Assembly: GCA_028283625.1 (NCBI GenBank)
Contig: JAPWKG010000014.1
Coordinates: forward strand, 49,543 to 113,542
Direction of reading: 5' to 3'
DNA length: 64,000 nt
Source: Acidobacteriaceae bacterium
GTDB taxonomy: Bacteria; Acidobacteriota; Terriglobia; Terriglobales; Acidobacteriaceae
Below, one piece after another: positions 46,106 through 54,962 of this stretch. Within the stretch, counting starts at the first letter, position 1. Each line of letters opens with the position of its first letter. The position numbers were made by a program, and so were the translations under genes. The notes under the pieces are model-generated. The model saw only the letters and a program-made list of their open reading frames with translations, was not told the origin of the DNA and did no database searches.

Positions 46106-46741
46106 ATGGCTGCTTCTCTCGACGAACTCTTACTCGAAGCCGAACACGCCCACGGGCATCTGTGTGCCGGACAGATTCTCGGCGTGCGCATGGCCATGCT
46201 TGCGCTGAACAGTCTGGGTGTCGAAGACCCGCGCCAGCGCTTTCTTGCCGACGGCACTACCCTGAATCCCGACCGCAAGCGGCTCGTCGTCTTTGTTGAA
46301 ATCGACCGCTGCGCTACCGACGCCATCGGCGTTGTGACCGCAGCCCGGGTAGGCAAGCGCGCGCTCAAGCTGCGGGACTGGGGCAAAATGGCTGCGACCT
46401 TCGTCGATCTTCATGCACCGCTTGGACAGGACGAGTACAAGGCGCTGCGCGTCGTAGCCCTTGAAAGCTCGAAGGCACGCGCCAAAGAGCTCTACCCGGA
46501 GCTGGAGAAAAACCCTCAGCAGATGAAGGCCTATCGCGAGATGCCGGATAGTGATCTCTTCCGCACCGAATGGGTCCGCGTGGCGCTTCCCTCCAGCGAG
46601 TTCCCCGGGTTCAAAGGGCAACGAGTTGTCTGCGCCGCGTGCGGCGAAGGCGTGAACTTCGACCGCTGGGTCGAACGGGACGAGAAGCGCCTCTGCCTCT
46701 CCTGCGCCGAGGAATCCCTGCGCTACTACCGCCCGCTTTAG
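46106..46741 (+). CDS. FmdE-family protein with C-terminal zinc finger
   Basis: 211 residues. The N-terminal FmdE domain shows HAHGHLCAGQILGVRMA (His/Cys ligands) and FVEIDRCATDAIGVVT. The C-terminus has a four-Cys finger, CAACGEGVNF and LCLSCAEESLRYYRP. FmdE-type proteins are linked to molybdenum or tungsten formylmethanofuran dehydrogenase and formate metabolism in other organisms, but no such genes are nearby, so it may be a general Mo-cofactor or metal protein here. A strong terminator follows. Confidence 0.85.
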   Translation: MAASLDELLLEAEHAHGHLCAGQILGVRMAMLALNSLGVEDPRQRFLADGTTLNPDRKRLVVFVEIDRCATDAIGVVTAARVGKRALKLRDWGKMAATFVDLHAPLGQDEYKALRVVALESSKARAKELYPELEKNPQQMKAYREMPDSDLFRTEWVRVALPSSEFPGFKGQRVVCAACGEGVNFDRWVERDEKRLCLSCAEESLRYYRPL

Positions 46742-46755
46742 CACCTCTCCGCGAG

Positions 46756-46789
46756 CTGAAACGGCCGCCTCTGCAGGCGGCCGTTTCAG
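46756..46789. terminator. 15-bp perfect hairpin after the FmdE-like gene
   Basis: CTGAAACGGCCGCCT and AGGCGGCCGTTTCAG pair perfectly around CTGC, followed by TCTTTTC. It lies between convergent genes. Confidence 0.85.
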
Positions 46790-46822
46790 TCTTTTCGACC
46801 TCTCGTTTTGCTCGTACCCGGT

Positions 46823-47080
46823 TTAGCGATAGCCGTAATAACGCGGCGGAGGCGGAGGAGCGAAGTAATGCGGATGGCAGTGATGGCGATAGCCCCAATA
46901 CGCCGGCGGCGGGGGCGGAGGAGCATAGTAGCGCGGACCGCCGAAGACGACACCAACTGCGAAGCGCTGCGCTTCTGCTTGTGGTGCAAAGAGCGCGAAC
47001 ACCCCGGCCGCCAAGGCCGTCAGGCCCAACATCCGTACGATGCTTCCCTTCGCTGCAAACATTGCGGCAATCTTCGTCAT
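46823..47080 (-). CDS. Small Pro/Tyr/His-rich secreted protein
   Basis: 85 residues from the ATG at 47080, with a strong AGGAGGT ribosome-binding site. A signal peptide (about 1-38, FALFAPQAEAQ) precedes a low-complexity mature part: YYAPPPPPPAYWGYRHHCHP and a second PPPPP-RYYGYR block. This is typical of small exported acidobacterial and proteobacterial proteins of unknown role, perhaps metal-binding through His or envelope-associated. It is divergent from the methyltransferase gene. Confidence 0.7.
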   Translation of the reverse strand: MTKIAAMFAAKGSIVRMLGLTALAAGVFALFAPQAEAQRFAVGVVFGGPRYYAPPPPPPAYWGYRHHCHPHYFAPPPPPRYYGYR

Positions 47081-47195
47081 CTCACTACCTCCTGCAGCGG
47101 CTCTGGTGACGCCGCGCACTCCATCTAAACGCAGCGTGCCTTTCCTTGTTGCGCGAAACCTTTCGCCAAACTGCGTGTTGCGCGACAATCGTCGG

Positions 47196-47984
47196 GTGCC
47201 TCTTCCTGAACACACCAGCACACCGCCGCCAAAACCGTCCCCTGCGCCGCAGCAAGAGCTTCCCGGCTTCGAGCACCGGACCTACGAGCTTGAAGAGCTG
47301 CTCGACGCTCCCTGCACGTACGAGGAGTACCGTGCGGCGATGCGTGACATGGCACAGGCCAACCGCCTCACCCGTGGTTATGCGCCACAGCTTGCCTTCC
47401 TTGTTCGCATCATTGAACGCTGCGGCGTTGGCCATCAGCCTCTCCGTGTGCTTGATCTTGGTTGCGGCCATGCGGAGTTTCTCCGCGTCCTGCTGCGGTG
47501 GTCAAAGAGCCACAGCATTCCGCTCACACTCACCGGGCTCGACCTTCATCCTTACGCCCAGCGGCTAACGCTTGAAGAGAATCGACGCCAGCAGATCGCC
47601 ACAGGCAGCATCCTCTGGCAACAGGCAGACCTTCTGCACGACGACACGGAGGCCGATGTCCTCTTCTGTTCACTCGTTGCGCATCATCTTCCGGAAGAGC
47701 AGGTACTTCTGCTTTTGCAACGCTGCGCTACAGCCAAGCAAGGCTGGATGATCGCCGACCTTCGTCGCAGCGAACGAGCCGCGCGTCTTTTCGATCTCAT
47801 GGCACGGCTGCTGCGCTGGCATCGCTTCGTACGCTATGACGGCGCTGTGTCCTTCCGCAGAGCCTTCTCGATCGAAGAGTGGCGCACGCTGGTCGCGCGA
47901 GCCGGAGTTGACGCTGAAGTTGTCGACGCAGGCTGGGGCCGCATTCTGATTCAAAGCCGGCGCGAATCCGCTCCGCGTCTCTAG
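47196..47984 (+). CDS. SAM-dependent methyltransferase
   Basis: 262 residues from a GTG at 47196. The open frame extends further upstream into the divergent gene's region, but that part is not protein-like. The class-I fold shows motif I VLDLGCGHAEFLRVLL, an acidic loop GLDLHPY and motif-IV-like ADVLFCSLVAHHLPEEQ. The C-terminal part (SFRRAFSIEEWRTLVARAG) resembles UbiE-like and small-molecule methyltransferases. It is convergent with the TonB receptor gene, whose stop overlaps its own. Substrate unknown. Confidence 0.82.
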   Translation: MPLPEHTSTPPPKPSPAPQQELPGFEHRTYELEELLDAPCTYEEYRAAMRDMAQANRLTRGYAPQLAFLVRIIERCGVGHQPLRVLDLGCGHAEFLRVLLRWSKSHSIPLTLTGLDLHPYAQRLTLEENRRQQIATGSILWQQADLLHDDTEADVLFCSLVAHHLPEEQVLLLLQRCATAKQGWMIADLRRSERAARLFDLMARLLRWHRFVRYDGAVSFRRAFSIEEWRTLVARAGVDAEVVDAGWGRILIQSRRESAPRL

Positions 47985-50050
47985 TGGCGCAGCGTATACC
48001 GCAAGCCACCCTGCACAAGACGTGGTGATGCCAGCGTCAGCGTGGGCGTGCGTCCGGCATCGATCGAACGGTTGAGGAGGTTCTGCGCTCCGGCGTAGAG
48101 GCTGAACCCATGCCGCAGCGTGCGATCGGCCGACAGGTCGAAACGGGCATACGGATGCAGCACGAACTGGTTCGCCGCATCGTCAAACTGCATCCCCTGA
48201 TAGCTCGCAATCAGATGAAAGGAAGCAACGTGCGCTGCTGCATAGTTTGCGGTGACGGTTACGGATTGCCGCGGTACCTGAGGCGTCCACTTCCCGGTCA
48301 GGTTTGCCTGCGCAGGCGAATCCGACCGGAAGGCAGTTACGGTTGCGATCGCGAGCTGATATCCGAAGCTAGCGTCAAAGCCATGCCACGTTACGCTCTG
48401 CGCCTCCAGCATCATGCCACGCGAGCGGATTTGACCGAGGTTCTGCCGTTGCAGAGTTTGAGCGGTGGCACTCTGGCTCAACACGACCGCGGAAATCGGA
48501 CGATTGACCTCCGTCCAGAAGTACGTTGCACGCACCTTCCCCTCGCGCACCTGCACCAGCTCTCCTCCCAGCTCGAACCCCGTCGCGCGCTCTGACAACA
48601 ACATGTTGTTTGCCAGTGTCGTTTGCGAGCCGACCTGACCGGTGCGATACAGCTCGTTCAGCGTAGGTCCGCGAAAGGCACGAAAGGCGGTCGCCGTGAG
48701 AGAAAGGCCCCCCGCAATCTGGCGCACGATACCAACCCGCGGGCTTGCCACCAGCTCATCCACCTCCGGCAACGCAGTGCGCACGTTGGCGGCAAGCGCG
48801 TTCGCATCGAACGTACGAAAGCGATCCACCCGTACCGAGGCAGAGAGCGACCAGGCGCGCGGCTGCCACACGCCATCGATGTAACCTCCTGAGGCGCGCT
48901 GCCTTGCGCTCGTAGCGACCGTCTTGCCCGTCGCCACCGGCGTCTCCGCATCCGTAGCCCGCGTATCGCGAGCGTCAAAACCCGCAGCCACCGTCAGGTT
49001 GCGCGCTACGGCACGCGAGGCCTGGACCACTACTCCCATCTCATCGGCTGGCACACGCTGTAGCCGCGTCAGCGTCTCCGCATCGCGATCAGCAGCAATA
49101 CTCGTAAAGCTCTGGCGATAGCCTTCGCGTGCTCCATACACGCGCAACGCTGCGGTCGTGCGCGCCCAGCCCGCATCGCCACCGCCCTGATAGCGCCACA
49201 GCCGCGTTGCATTGGTCTGCAACACCGTGCCATTGCCGCGCGACTCGTTCATCAGGTTGCCACGCAGAAACGCCGTGTAGTGCCCTGCCAGCAACGGCGT
49301 TTGCCAGTGGATACGCGCAGCCTCGCTCTGCACATTCGCCTGCCGGTCAACCGTTCCGCGCAGCGCAGGCGCAATCGGCACATACCCCTGCGTAGACAGC
49401 ACGCTCAACGCGCCGAGCACAGCCCCCCAACGTGCCGAGCCACCGCTCAGCAGCGCATCGCCGACACCGGTGTTCTCCGTGGCGCCGCCGCCCTCCAGCT
49501 GCAGCACCCACGGCACCGTCGCAGCACGAGGAAGAACGTTGATCACGCCACCGATAGCCGATGAGCCATACAGATCCGAAGCGCCACCGCGCAGCAGTTC
49601 CACACGAGCGATCGCGAGCGCAGGAATCTCATTCCAATGCACCCAGCCCCCGAACGCATCGTTCAGCGGCACTTCATCACTTACGACAAGGGTTCGGCTT
49701 GCAGCCGTAGAACCGAGACCACGCAGGCTTACTCCCTGCGTGGTTGGGTTTGCGCTCCAGGAGCTTGTGCGGCGGAAGAGCTGAAAGCCAGCAACCGAGT
49801 GCAGAGTATCGTCCAGCGTAAGCCCCGGCGACTGCTGCATCTGCTGCTGCGACACGACAGCAACGCTTGTCGCAGCATCATTAATGTTCGCTAACCCGCG
49901 ATCCGTCTGCGCGCTGACCGTAACCGACGATTGCGGCAGAGGAGGTTTCGGCACGCTCTGCTGCGCCGCCAAAGGGCCGCTGCAGCAGAGCAGGAACACC
50001 AGGTTCCTCTGCCCGCCGCGTTTACCGACGAGCGGCCTCAATCGCAGCAC
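47981..50050 (-). CDS. TonB-dependent outer-membrane receptor
   Basis: 689 residues. A signal region (to about 29, PLAAQQ) leads to a plug domain with GVSLRGLGSTAASRTLVVSD, RVELLRGGASDLYGSSAIGG and VINVLPRA, then a 22-strand barrel ending in QGGLRYTLRH. Unlike the 14046 receptor it has no carboxypeptidase-regulatory domain, and it resembles BtuB/FepA-type importers of cofactors or siderophores. Its start lies 29 bases inside the end of gatA, so it is the last gene of that chain. No TonB or ABC partner is present. Confidence 0.9.
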   Translation of the reverse strand: MLRLRPLVGKRGGQRNLVFLLCCSGPLAAQQSVPKPPLPQSSVTVSAQTDRGLANINDAATSVAVVSQQQMQQSPGLTLDDTLHSVAGFQLFRRTSSWSANPTTQGVSLRGLGSTAASRTLVVSDEVPLNDAFGGWVHWNEIPALAIARVELLRGGASDLYGSSAIGGVINVLPRAATVPWVLQLEGGGATENTGVGDALLSGGSARWGAVLGALSVLSTQGYVPIAPALRGTVDRQANVQSEAARIHWQTPLLAGHYTAFLRGNLMNESRGNGTVLQTNATRLWRYQGGGDAGWARTTAALRVYGAREGYRQSFTSIAADRDAETLTRLQRVPADEMGVVVQASRAVARNLTVAAGFDARDTRATDAETPVATGKTVATSARQRASGGYIDGVWQPRAWSLSASVRVDRFRTFDANALAANVRTALPEVDELVASPRVGIVRQIAGGLSLTATAFRAFRGPTLNELYRTGQVGSQTTLANNMLLSERATGFELGGELVQVREGKVRATYFWTEVNRPISAVVLSQSATAQTLQRQNLGQIRSRGMMLEAQSVTWHGFDASFGYQLAIATVTAFRSDSPAQANLTGKWTPQVPRQSVTVTANYAAAHVASFHLIASYQGMQFDDAANQFVLHPYARFDLSADRTLRHGFSLYAGAQNLLNRSIDAGRTPTLTLASPRLVQGGLRYTLRH

Positions 50051-51491
50051 CTACACGCAGCATCGCGGATTCATTGAACGGACGCGCCAGCACCTGCACA
50101 CCGATCGGGAGCTGCGCTCCGGTGTAGCCGCACGGCACGCTCATACCGCAGATACCGGCAAGTGAGGCGGCTACCGAGTAGATATCTTCCAGATACATCT
50201 TCAACGGATCGTCCGTCTTCTCCCCCAGCTTGAAGGCAGGCGTTGGGGTCACCGGGCAAACCAGAGCGTCGACCTTGTCGAAAGCCGCGAGAAAGTCCTG
50301 AGCCAGCAGACGACGAACCTGCTGCGCCTTCTTGTAGTACGCGTCATAATAGCCCGCGGAAAGCGCGTAGGTTCCCAACAGGATGCGGCGCTTGACCTCA
50401 GCACCAAAGCCCTCGTCGCGCGAGTTACGGAACATTGCAGCCAGAGTGTTCGACTCCGGTGCGCGCAGACCGAAGCGCACTCCATCAAAGCGGGAAAGAT
50501 TCGAGCTCGCCTCAGCCGTCGCAATCACGTAGTACGTCGGTACCGCGTAACGTGTATGCGGCAACGAGACCTTCTCTACCGTGCAACCGGCCGCGCGCAG
50601 ATCATCCAGCGACTTCTCCACCGCAGCGCGAATCTCAGGATCGAGTCCCTCACCGAAGTACTCCTCCGGCACACCGATGCGCATACCGCTGACCGGCTTA
50701 GCCAGCTCTTCGCCATAAGCCGCGACAGGCTGCTCCGACGCGGTTGCATCCAGCGGGTCAGGCCCGGCCAACACCTCAAGCAACGTTGCAGCGTCCGCCA
50801 CCGAGCGCGCAAACGGCCCCACGCGGTCCAGGGAAGAGGCAAACGCAATCAGACCGTAGCGCGAAACGCGCCCGTAGGTTGGCAACACACCCACCACATC
50901 GCAAAACGCTGCAGGCTGACGGATCGAACCGCCGGTGTCGGTTCCCAGCGAACCGACGCAAAGCCCAGCGGCCACCGCCGCAGCCGATCCACCCGAAGAA
51001 CCACCCGGGACCCGGTCGAGCGCACGCGGATTCTTCACCGGGCCATACGCGGAGTTTTCATTCGACGAGCCCATCGCGAACTCGTCGCAGTTCAGCTTGC
51101 CCAGCAACACCGCCCCAGCGGCCTCCAGCTTGCGTACTGAGGTCGCGTCGTATGGCGGGTGGTAGCCCGCCAGAATCTTCGAGCCCGCCGTTGCTGGCGC
51201 ACCGGTCATCGTCAGAACATCCTTGATGCCGATCGGCACACCGGCCAGCGGCCCCAGAGCGTTGCCGGCCTTCGCGGCGGCATCAATCTTCTCTGCCTGC
51301 GCAAAGGCACGGTCTTTGGTCAGAGCCAGGTAGCTGTTCAGCCCGACGCTGGACTCCGGAGCGTCGATGGCTGCAATGCGTTCATAGTGCTGCTCGGCCA
51401 GAGAGGCGGCCGTGGTCGTGCCAGCCTGCACGCGAGCGCGTGCGGTAGCCAGAGAAAGCGTTTCAAGTTCTGTGTGCGGGGCAAACGTCAT
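50022..51491 (-). CDS. gatA: Glutamyl-tRNA(Gln) amidotransferase subunit A
   Basis: 489 residues from the ATG at 51491; an in-frame start upstream adds 17 unsupported residues. Amidase signature: GVPIGIKDVL (catalytic Lys), GGSSGGSAAAVAAGL (cis-Ser) and GTDTGGSIRQPAAFCD (nucleophile Ser). GatA releases ammonia from glutamine to convert Glu-tRNA(Gln) to Gln-tRNA(Gln), working with GatC (next gene upstream in the same chain) and GatB, which is not in this window. It is an essential translation step in bacteria lacking GlnRS for that tRNA. Confidence 0.96.
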   Translation of the reverse strand: MTFAPHTELETLSLATARARVQAGTTTAASLAEQHYERIAAIDAPESSVGLNSYLALTKDRAFAQAEKIDAAAKAGNALGPLAGVPIGIKDVLTMTGAPATAGSKILAGYHPPYDATSVRKLEAAGAVLLGKLNCDEFAMGSSNENSAYGPVKNPRALDRVPGGSSGGSAAAVAAGLCVGSLGTDTGGSIRQPAAFCDVVGVLPTYGRVSRYGLIAFASSLDRVGPFARSVADAATLLEVLAGPDPLDATASEQPVAAYGEELAKPVSGMRIGVPEEYFGEGLDPEIRAAVEKSLDDLRAAGCTVEKVSLPHTRYAVPTYYVIATAEASSNLSRFDGVRFGLRAPESNTLAAMFRNSRDEGFGAEVKRRILLGTYALSAGYYDAYYKKAQQVRRLLAQDFLAAFDKVDALVCPVTPTPAFKLGEKTDDPLKMYLEDIYSVAASLAGICGMSVPCGYTGAQLPIGVQVLARPFNESAMLRVGAAIEAARR

Positions 51492-51573
51492 GACAGTTTT
51501 GGCTCGTTCAGAAGCAGACCCAGGGCCTGCGGGAAAAGACAATCGAAAATACGGAAGCAGGGGGCGAGGCGCT

Positions 51574-51906
51574 TTAGCGCTCGATCACCTTCGGCACCTT
51601 GAAGAAACGGCCGTCCGACTCTGGTGCTTCCGCCATTACGGCGGCACGATCCACGGAGGGAGCAACCGCATCCGGTCGCAGCGTTTCGCCGTGCTGCGCC
51701 ACGCTCAGGCCAAGCACGTCGCTTGCCTGGGCCATCGGCTCCACACCGTCCGTATTCAGCTCGTTCAACTCGGCGATATAGCCAAGAACAGCGTTCAAAT
51801 CGCGAGCCATGCGCGGAAGCTCCTCCGCGGTCAGTTCAACGTTCGCCAGCTCGGCGACGTGGCGTACTTCGTCCAGCGATACAGCGCTGGTTGCAGTGTC
51901 AGTCAT
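51574..51906 (-). CDS. gatC: Glutamyl-tRNA(Gln) amidotransferase subunit C
   Basis: 110 residues. The DEVRHVAELANVELTAEELP start and the ELNELNTDGVEPMAQAS belt region are diagnostic. GatC is a small belt protein that stabilises GatA on GatB. Its start overlaps the stop of the DUF721 gene as ATGA (51903-51906), and gatA follows 82 bases downstream. Confidence 0.95.
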   Translation of the reverse strand: MTDTATSAVSLDEVRHVAELANVELTAEELPRMARDLNAVLGYIAELNELNTDGVEPMAQASDVLGLSVAQHGETLRPDAVAPSVDRAAVMAEAPESDGRFFKVPKVIER

Positions 51907-52238
51907 GCCTTTCGATCTCCCGGCCCTTCGACTGCGCGCGCTCGGGGCGCAACACGGGCCTTCTCGAAGTGTATCCCGGCAAGCGGTACGGAGGCGATGC
52001 GGACAAGATCCTGTTTCAGGCTCGTGCGCCGGTCAAAGAAGATCTCGAACCACTCCTGCGAGTCCACCCGGACGTGCAGCACGCTCTCCTCGTCCAGATG
52101 AGAGACCGTTCCATGCGCCGCCAGAGCCGCACCACAGACCACCTGCCAGGCTGCCACCAATCGGTCCTCCGGGCCCAGATCGCGCAAACTCCGCCCCAGC
52201 GAGCCGCGCAGAACGTCGCGCATCCGCTCCAGGCTCAT
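51903..52238 (-). CDS. DUF721/DciA-like protein
   Basis: 111 residues from the ATG at 52238; the longer open frame is not needed. ERMRDVLRGSLGRSLRDLGP and AWQVVCGAALAAHGTVSHLD, then VLHVRVDSQEWFEIFFDRRT, match the DUF721 core. In many bacteria lacking DnaC this family (DciA) assists loading of the replicative helicase DnaB, so that is the likely role. ATGA overlaps join it to the glycosyltransferase gene upstream and to gatC downstream. Confidence 0.85.
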   Translation of the reverse strand: MSLERMRDVLRGSLGRSLRDLGPEDRLVAAWQVVCGAALAAHGTVSHLDEESVLHVRVDSQEWFEIFFDRRTSLKQDLVRIASVPLAGIHFEKARVAPRARAVEGPGDRKA

Positions 52239-53386
52239 CGCAGTCGCTCCATCGCTTCGGCCACGGAAATCATCTCGGTCTCGGCTTCCGGCACGTGCTG
52301 CAGCACAAAATTGCGGTAGCGCTCCAGAAACAGCGGCGTGGCAAAGCTTGCGGCCCACTCCCGCGCCGCCTGCGGCACAAAGCCCGGTTCGCCCTGCTGC
52401 TCCCAGCGGGCAATGGCTTCCGCCGCCGAAGAAGCCGTTTGCTCTGAGAAGTATGCGCCCGTCACGCCTTCGCGCACGGTCTCCAGCGAACCGCCTGCGC
52501 CGTAGGCGATCACCGGGCGTCCGCAGGCTTCCGCTTCCAGCGGGATCATGCCAAAATCCTCATCCGCGGCAAACAGCAAGGCACGCGCACGCGCAAACTC
52601 CCGCCAGAGCTCTTCGGTTGGAAGCTCTCCAAGAAAGGTAATGTTTGGATCTCCGGCAGCTCGATGGCGCAGCGCTTCCAACTCCGGGCCAGCCCCTGCA
52701 ATCCGCAACTTACGACCCAGCGAGCGGCACGCATCCATCAGAATGTCCGTCCGCTTGTAGCTGACCAGCCGCCCCGCACACAGATACGCATCCCCCACCG
52801 GCTCCCCAACCACCCCTGAGGCACGATGCAGATCGATCGGCGGATGGATCACCGCACTCTCTCGCCCGTAGCAGCGCCGGATACGGTCCTGAACATAGCT
52901 GGAGTTCGCCAGGAACCAGGTCACACGCTGTGCCGACCGTTCATCCCAGCGTCGCACATACGGCACCGTGGCGGAGAAAAGCGTGCCCGTTAGCGCCCCC
53001 ATCGCAGCGCGATACTGCGCATAGCCATCCCACAAATAGCGCATCGGCGAGTGGCAGTAGCAAATCTGCTGCGCTCCCGGCTGCAGCCGGACCCCTTTTA
53101 CCGGGCCGGAGTCCGAGCTGAGCACCAGATCGAAGCCACGTAAATCCAGCGCCTCAGTCGCAGTAGGGTAGAGAGGCAAAAAATGGCGGTGGTGCGTTTG
53201 CGCCAGCGGCAGCTTTTGCAAAAACGAGGTATGCCAGCGCCGGTCGCGCAGACTCTCAGGCGTTCCCGCAGGCGAGGCCACCAGAGTAAAAATCTCTGCA
53301 GCAGGAAAAAGCGCCGCAATGCACTCGGCAACGCGCTCACCACCGCCCCGGGTCACAAACCAATGATGGAGAACAGCTATTCGCAC
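52235..53386 (-). CDS. Glycosyltransferase family 4
   Basis: 383 residues from a GTG at 53386, where the first Rossmann strand begins (VRIAVLHHWFVTRGGGERVA). Upstream in-frame ATGs at 53461 and 53428 lie in the AT-rich island junction and are less likely. The C-terminal fold has YLCAGRLVSYKRTDILMDAC, ITFLGELP and the donor-site EACGRPVIAYGAGGSLETV. It probably adds a sugar to a lipid or polysaccharide at the cytoplasmic membrane. Its upstream region borders the second mobile element, so its native promoter may have been displaced. Confidence 0.88.
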   Translation of the reverse strand: MRIAVLHHWFVTRGGGERVAECIAALFPAAEIFTLVASPAGTPESLRDRRWHTSFLQKLPLAQTHHRHFLPLYPTATEALDLRGFDLVLSSDSGPVKGVRLQPGAQQICYCHSPMRYLWDGYAQYRAAMGALTGTLFSATVPYVRRWDERSAQRVTWFLANSSYVQDRIRRCYGRESAVIHPPIDLHRASGVVGEPVGDAYLCAGRLVSYKRTDILMDACRSLGRKLRIAGAGPELEALRHRAAGDPNITFLGELPTEELWREFARARALLFAADEDFGMIPLEAEACGRPVIAYGAGGSLETVREGVTGAYFSEQTASSAAEAIARWEQQGEPGFVPQAAREWAASFATPLFLERYRNFVLQHVPEAETEMISVAEAMERLR

Positions 53387-53540
53387 AGGATGACAACTAT
53401 ATCGTAAATAATTATAAACAAGCAACATATTATTTTGATATTCTCTGTACAAGTCCTGCACAGATACGCAAAGTCAATGACTTGCCGGAAAAATCTGCAC
53501 GGAATCTGCACAGGACGCATCGAAAGAGACAGAGGCGAAC
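53387..53540. other. AT-rich junction before the second integrase
   Basis: The stretch 53400-53450 is much richer in A/T than either side. Short TCTGCAC repeats (at 53457 and beyond, near 53494 and 53508) lie just before the integrase start. This is a good place for the attachment site or arm-type sites of the element, but I cannot identify the second att copy. Confidence 0.4.
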
Positions 53541-54962
53541 ATGGCTTTCGTCACCGACAAAGCGGAACTCAAGCCGGGCCTGGTTCTCTTCCGGCGTGGC
53601 GACGTGGATCATCGGATGTGGTATTGCCGCATGAAAATACCCAAAGCCGACCGCTACAAGACGGTTTCGCTCAAGACGACCGACATCGAGGTGGCGCGGG
53701 AACGCGCCTTCGACCAGGACGCAGATATCCGGTTTCGCCTGAAGCATGACGTTCCTGTGTTCAACCATCCCTTCCGCGAGGTGGGGCGAGAGTATCTCCT
53801 AGCGCAAGAGGCGCGGGCCAGGCGTGGAGAAATCAGCGCCGCGCGACCAAAGAAAGTTCGTGCCATCATCGAAGGCGCTTTAGATCGATATGTAGGCTCA
53901 ACGCAGGTCCACCTTATTGGCGATGAGCTTTGGGGCGGCTATCCGGCATGGCGGCGGGAGAACGGCGCGGGACGCAACAGGCGCAACGGCGTTCGGGAAG
54001 TCAGTGCCGACATGGCTCAAGCCTTCGCGGATACGGAAGCCGAGCGCCGCACCAAGGTTCAGCAAACCCTGGGCATCAGGGTTTTGAAGCCGATTGAAGT
54101 CAAACCTTCCGAAGAACGAACAGTTCCTTTTATTAGCGATTCCACCATCCGCCTGGAGATGTCCATCTTCGGTGCGGTGATGAATTACGCCATCAAGAAA
54201 CGCTACGTTGCGGCCAGCCAGCGTTTCGACGAGCGCCCCAAGCTCAAAACGATGAGGCGCGATGAGTTTACGCTGGAGGAATACCGCAAACTCCACACCG
54301 TGGGAAGGAAGTGGATTGCCGAGACAGATAAACCTTCAAGCATCTGGTATCGCACCGTCACCTACAACATGATCCTGATTGCCTGCAATACAGGTATGAG
54401 GCCAGCGGAGATGAAGAATTTGCGCTGGCGCGACATCATGCCCGCAAAAGACCGCGAGGGGCGTGAGATCGTTGTGCTGTTCGTGCAGGGCAAGGGCAAG
54501 TCGCGCAAGCTGGTGGCTCCCAAGAGTGTTGGAGATTATCTGGAACGCATCCGCGTTATTTCCAAAGCCACGCAACCGAACGACAGAGTCTTTACCAACA
54601 CCACGGGCAAGCCTGAAAAAACTCTTTACAGCAAGCTGATTGCCGACCTTCTGAACGAAGCGAAACTGCGCGAAGGCACGCAGGGCGTACCGCGCTCGAC
54701 CTATTGCTTCCGGCACACCTACGCTACGCTTCGATTGCAGGAAGGCGTGGACGTGTATTTTCTCGCCGAGCAGATGGGAACTTCCGTCCACATGATTGAA
54801 ACCCACTATGGACACGTGAACACCATCAAGCACGCGGACCGCGTGTTGCAGGGGATGGCGGGGTGGGAACTGCCGCAACCGGACGACGCCAAGGCCAAGG
54901 CGTCGAAGGCGGCAGAGACGCACGATAAAGGCAAACGAGGTCAGCGCCACAGGCCGCGCTGA
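53541..54962 (+). CDS. Tyrosine site-specific integrase of the second element
   Basis: 473 residues, larger than most. An N-terminal region (to about 200) is divergent and probably arm/core-binding. The catalytic domain (about 230-440) has the first Arg in CNTGMRPAEMKNLRW, a box II of STYCFRHTYATLRL, and the nucleophile in ETHYGHVN. A basic Lys/Arg-rich tail ends it. It opens the second mobile region and points away from the glycosyltransferase. It is not similar in detail to the first integrase, so the two elements are independent. Confidence 0.92.
   Translation: MAFVTDKAELKPGLVLFRRGDVDHRMWYCRMKIPKADRYKTVSLKTTDIEVARERAFDQDADIRFRLKHDVPVFNHPFREVGREYLLAQEARARRGEISAARPKKVRAIIEGALDRYVGSTQVHLIGDELWGGYPAWRRENGAGRNRRNGVREVSADMAQAFADTEAERRTKVQQTLGIRVLKPIEVKPSEERTVPFISDSTIRLEMSIFGAVMNYAIKKRYVAASQRFDERPKLKTMRRDEFTLEEYRKLHTVGRKWIAETDKPSSIWYRTVTYNMILIACNTGMRPAEMKNLRWRDIMPAKDREGREIVVLFVQGKGKSRKLVAPKSVGDYLERIRVISKATQPNDRVFTNTTGKPEKTLYSKLIADLLNEAKLREGTQGVPRSTYCFRHTYATLRLQEGVDVYFLAEQMGTSVHMIETHYGHVNTIKHADRVLQGMAGWELPQPDDAKAKASKAAETHDKGKRGQRHRPR

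Noticed and set aside
53400..53540. Definite attachment-site core for the second integrase
   Set aside because: Short TCTGCAC repeats are present, but no matching distal copy is visible in the window.
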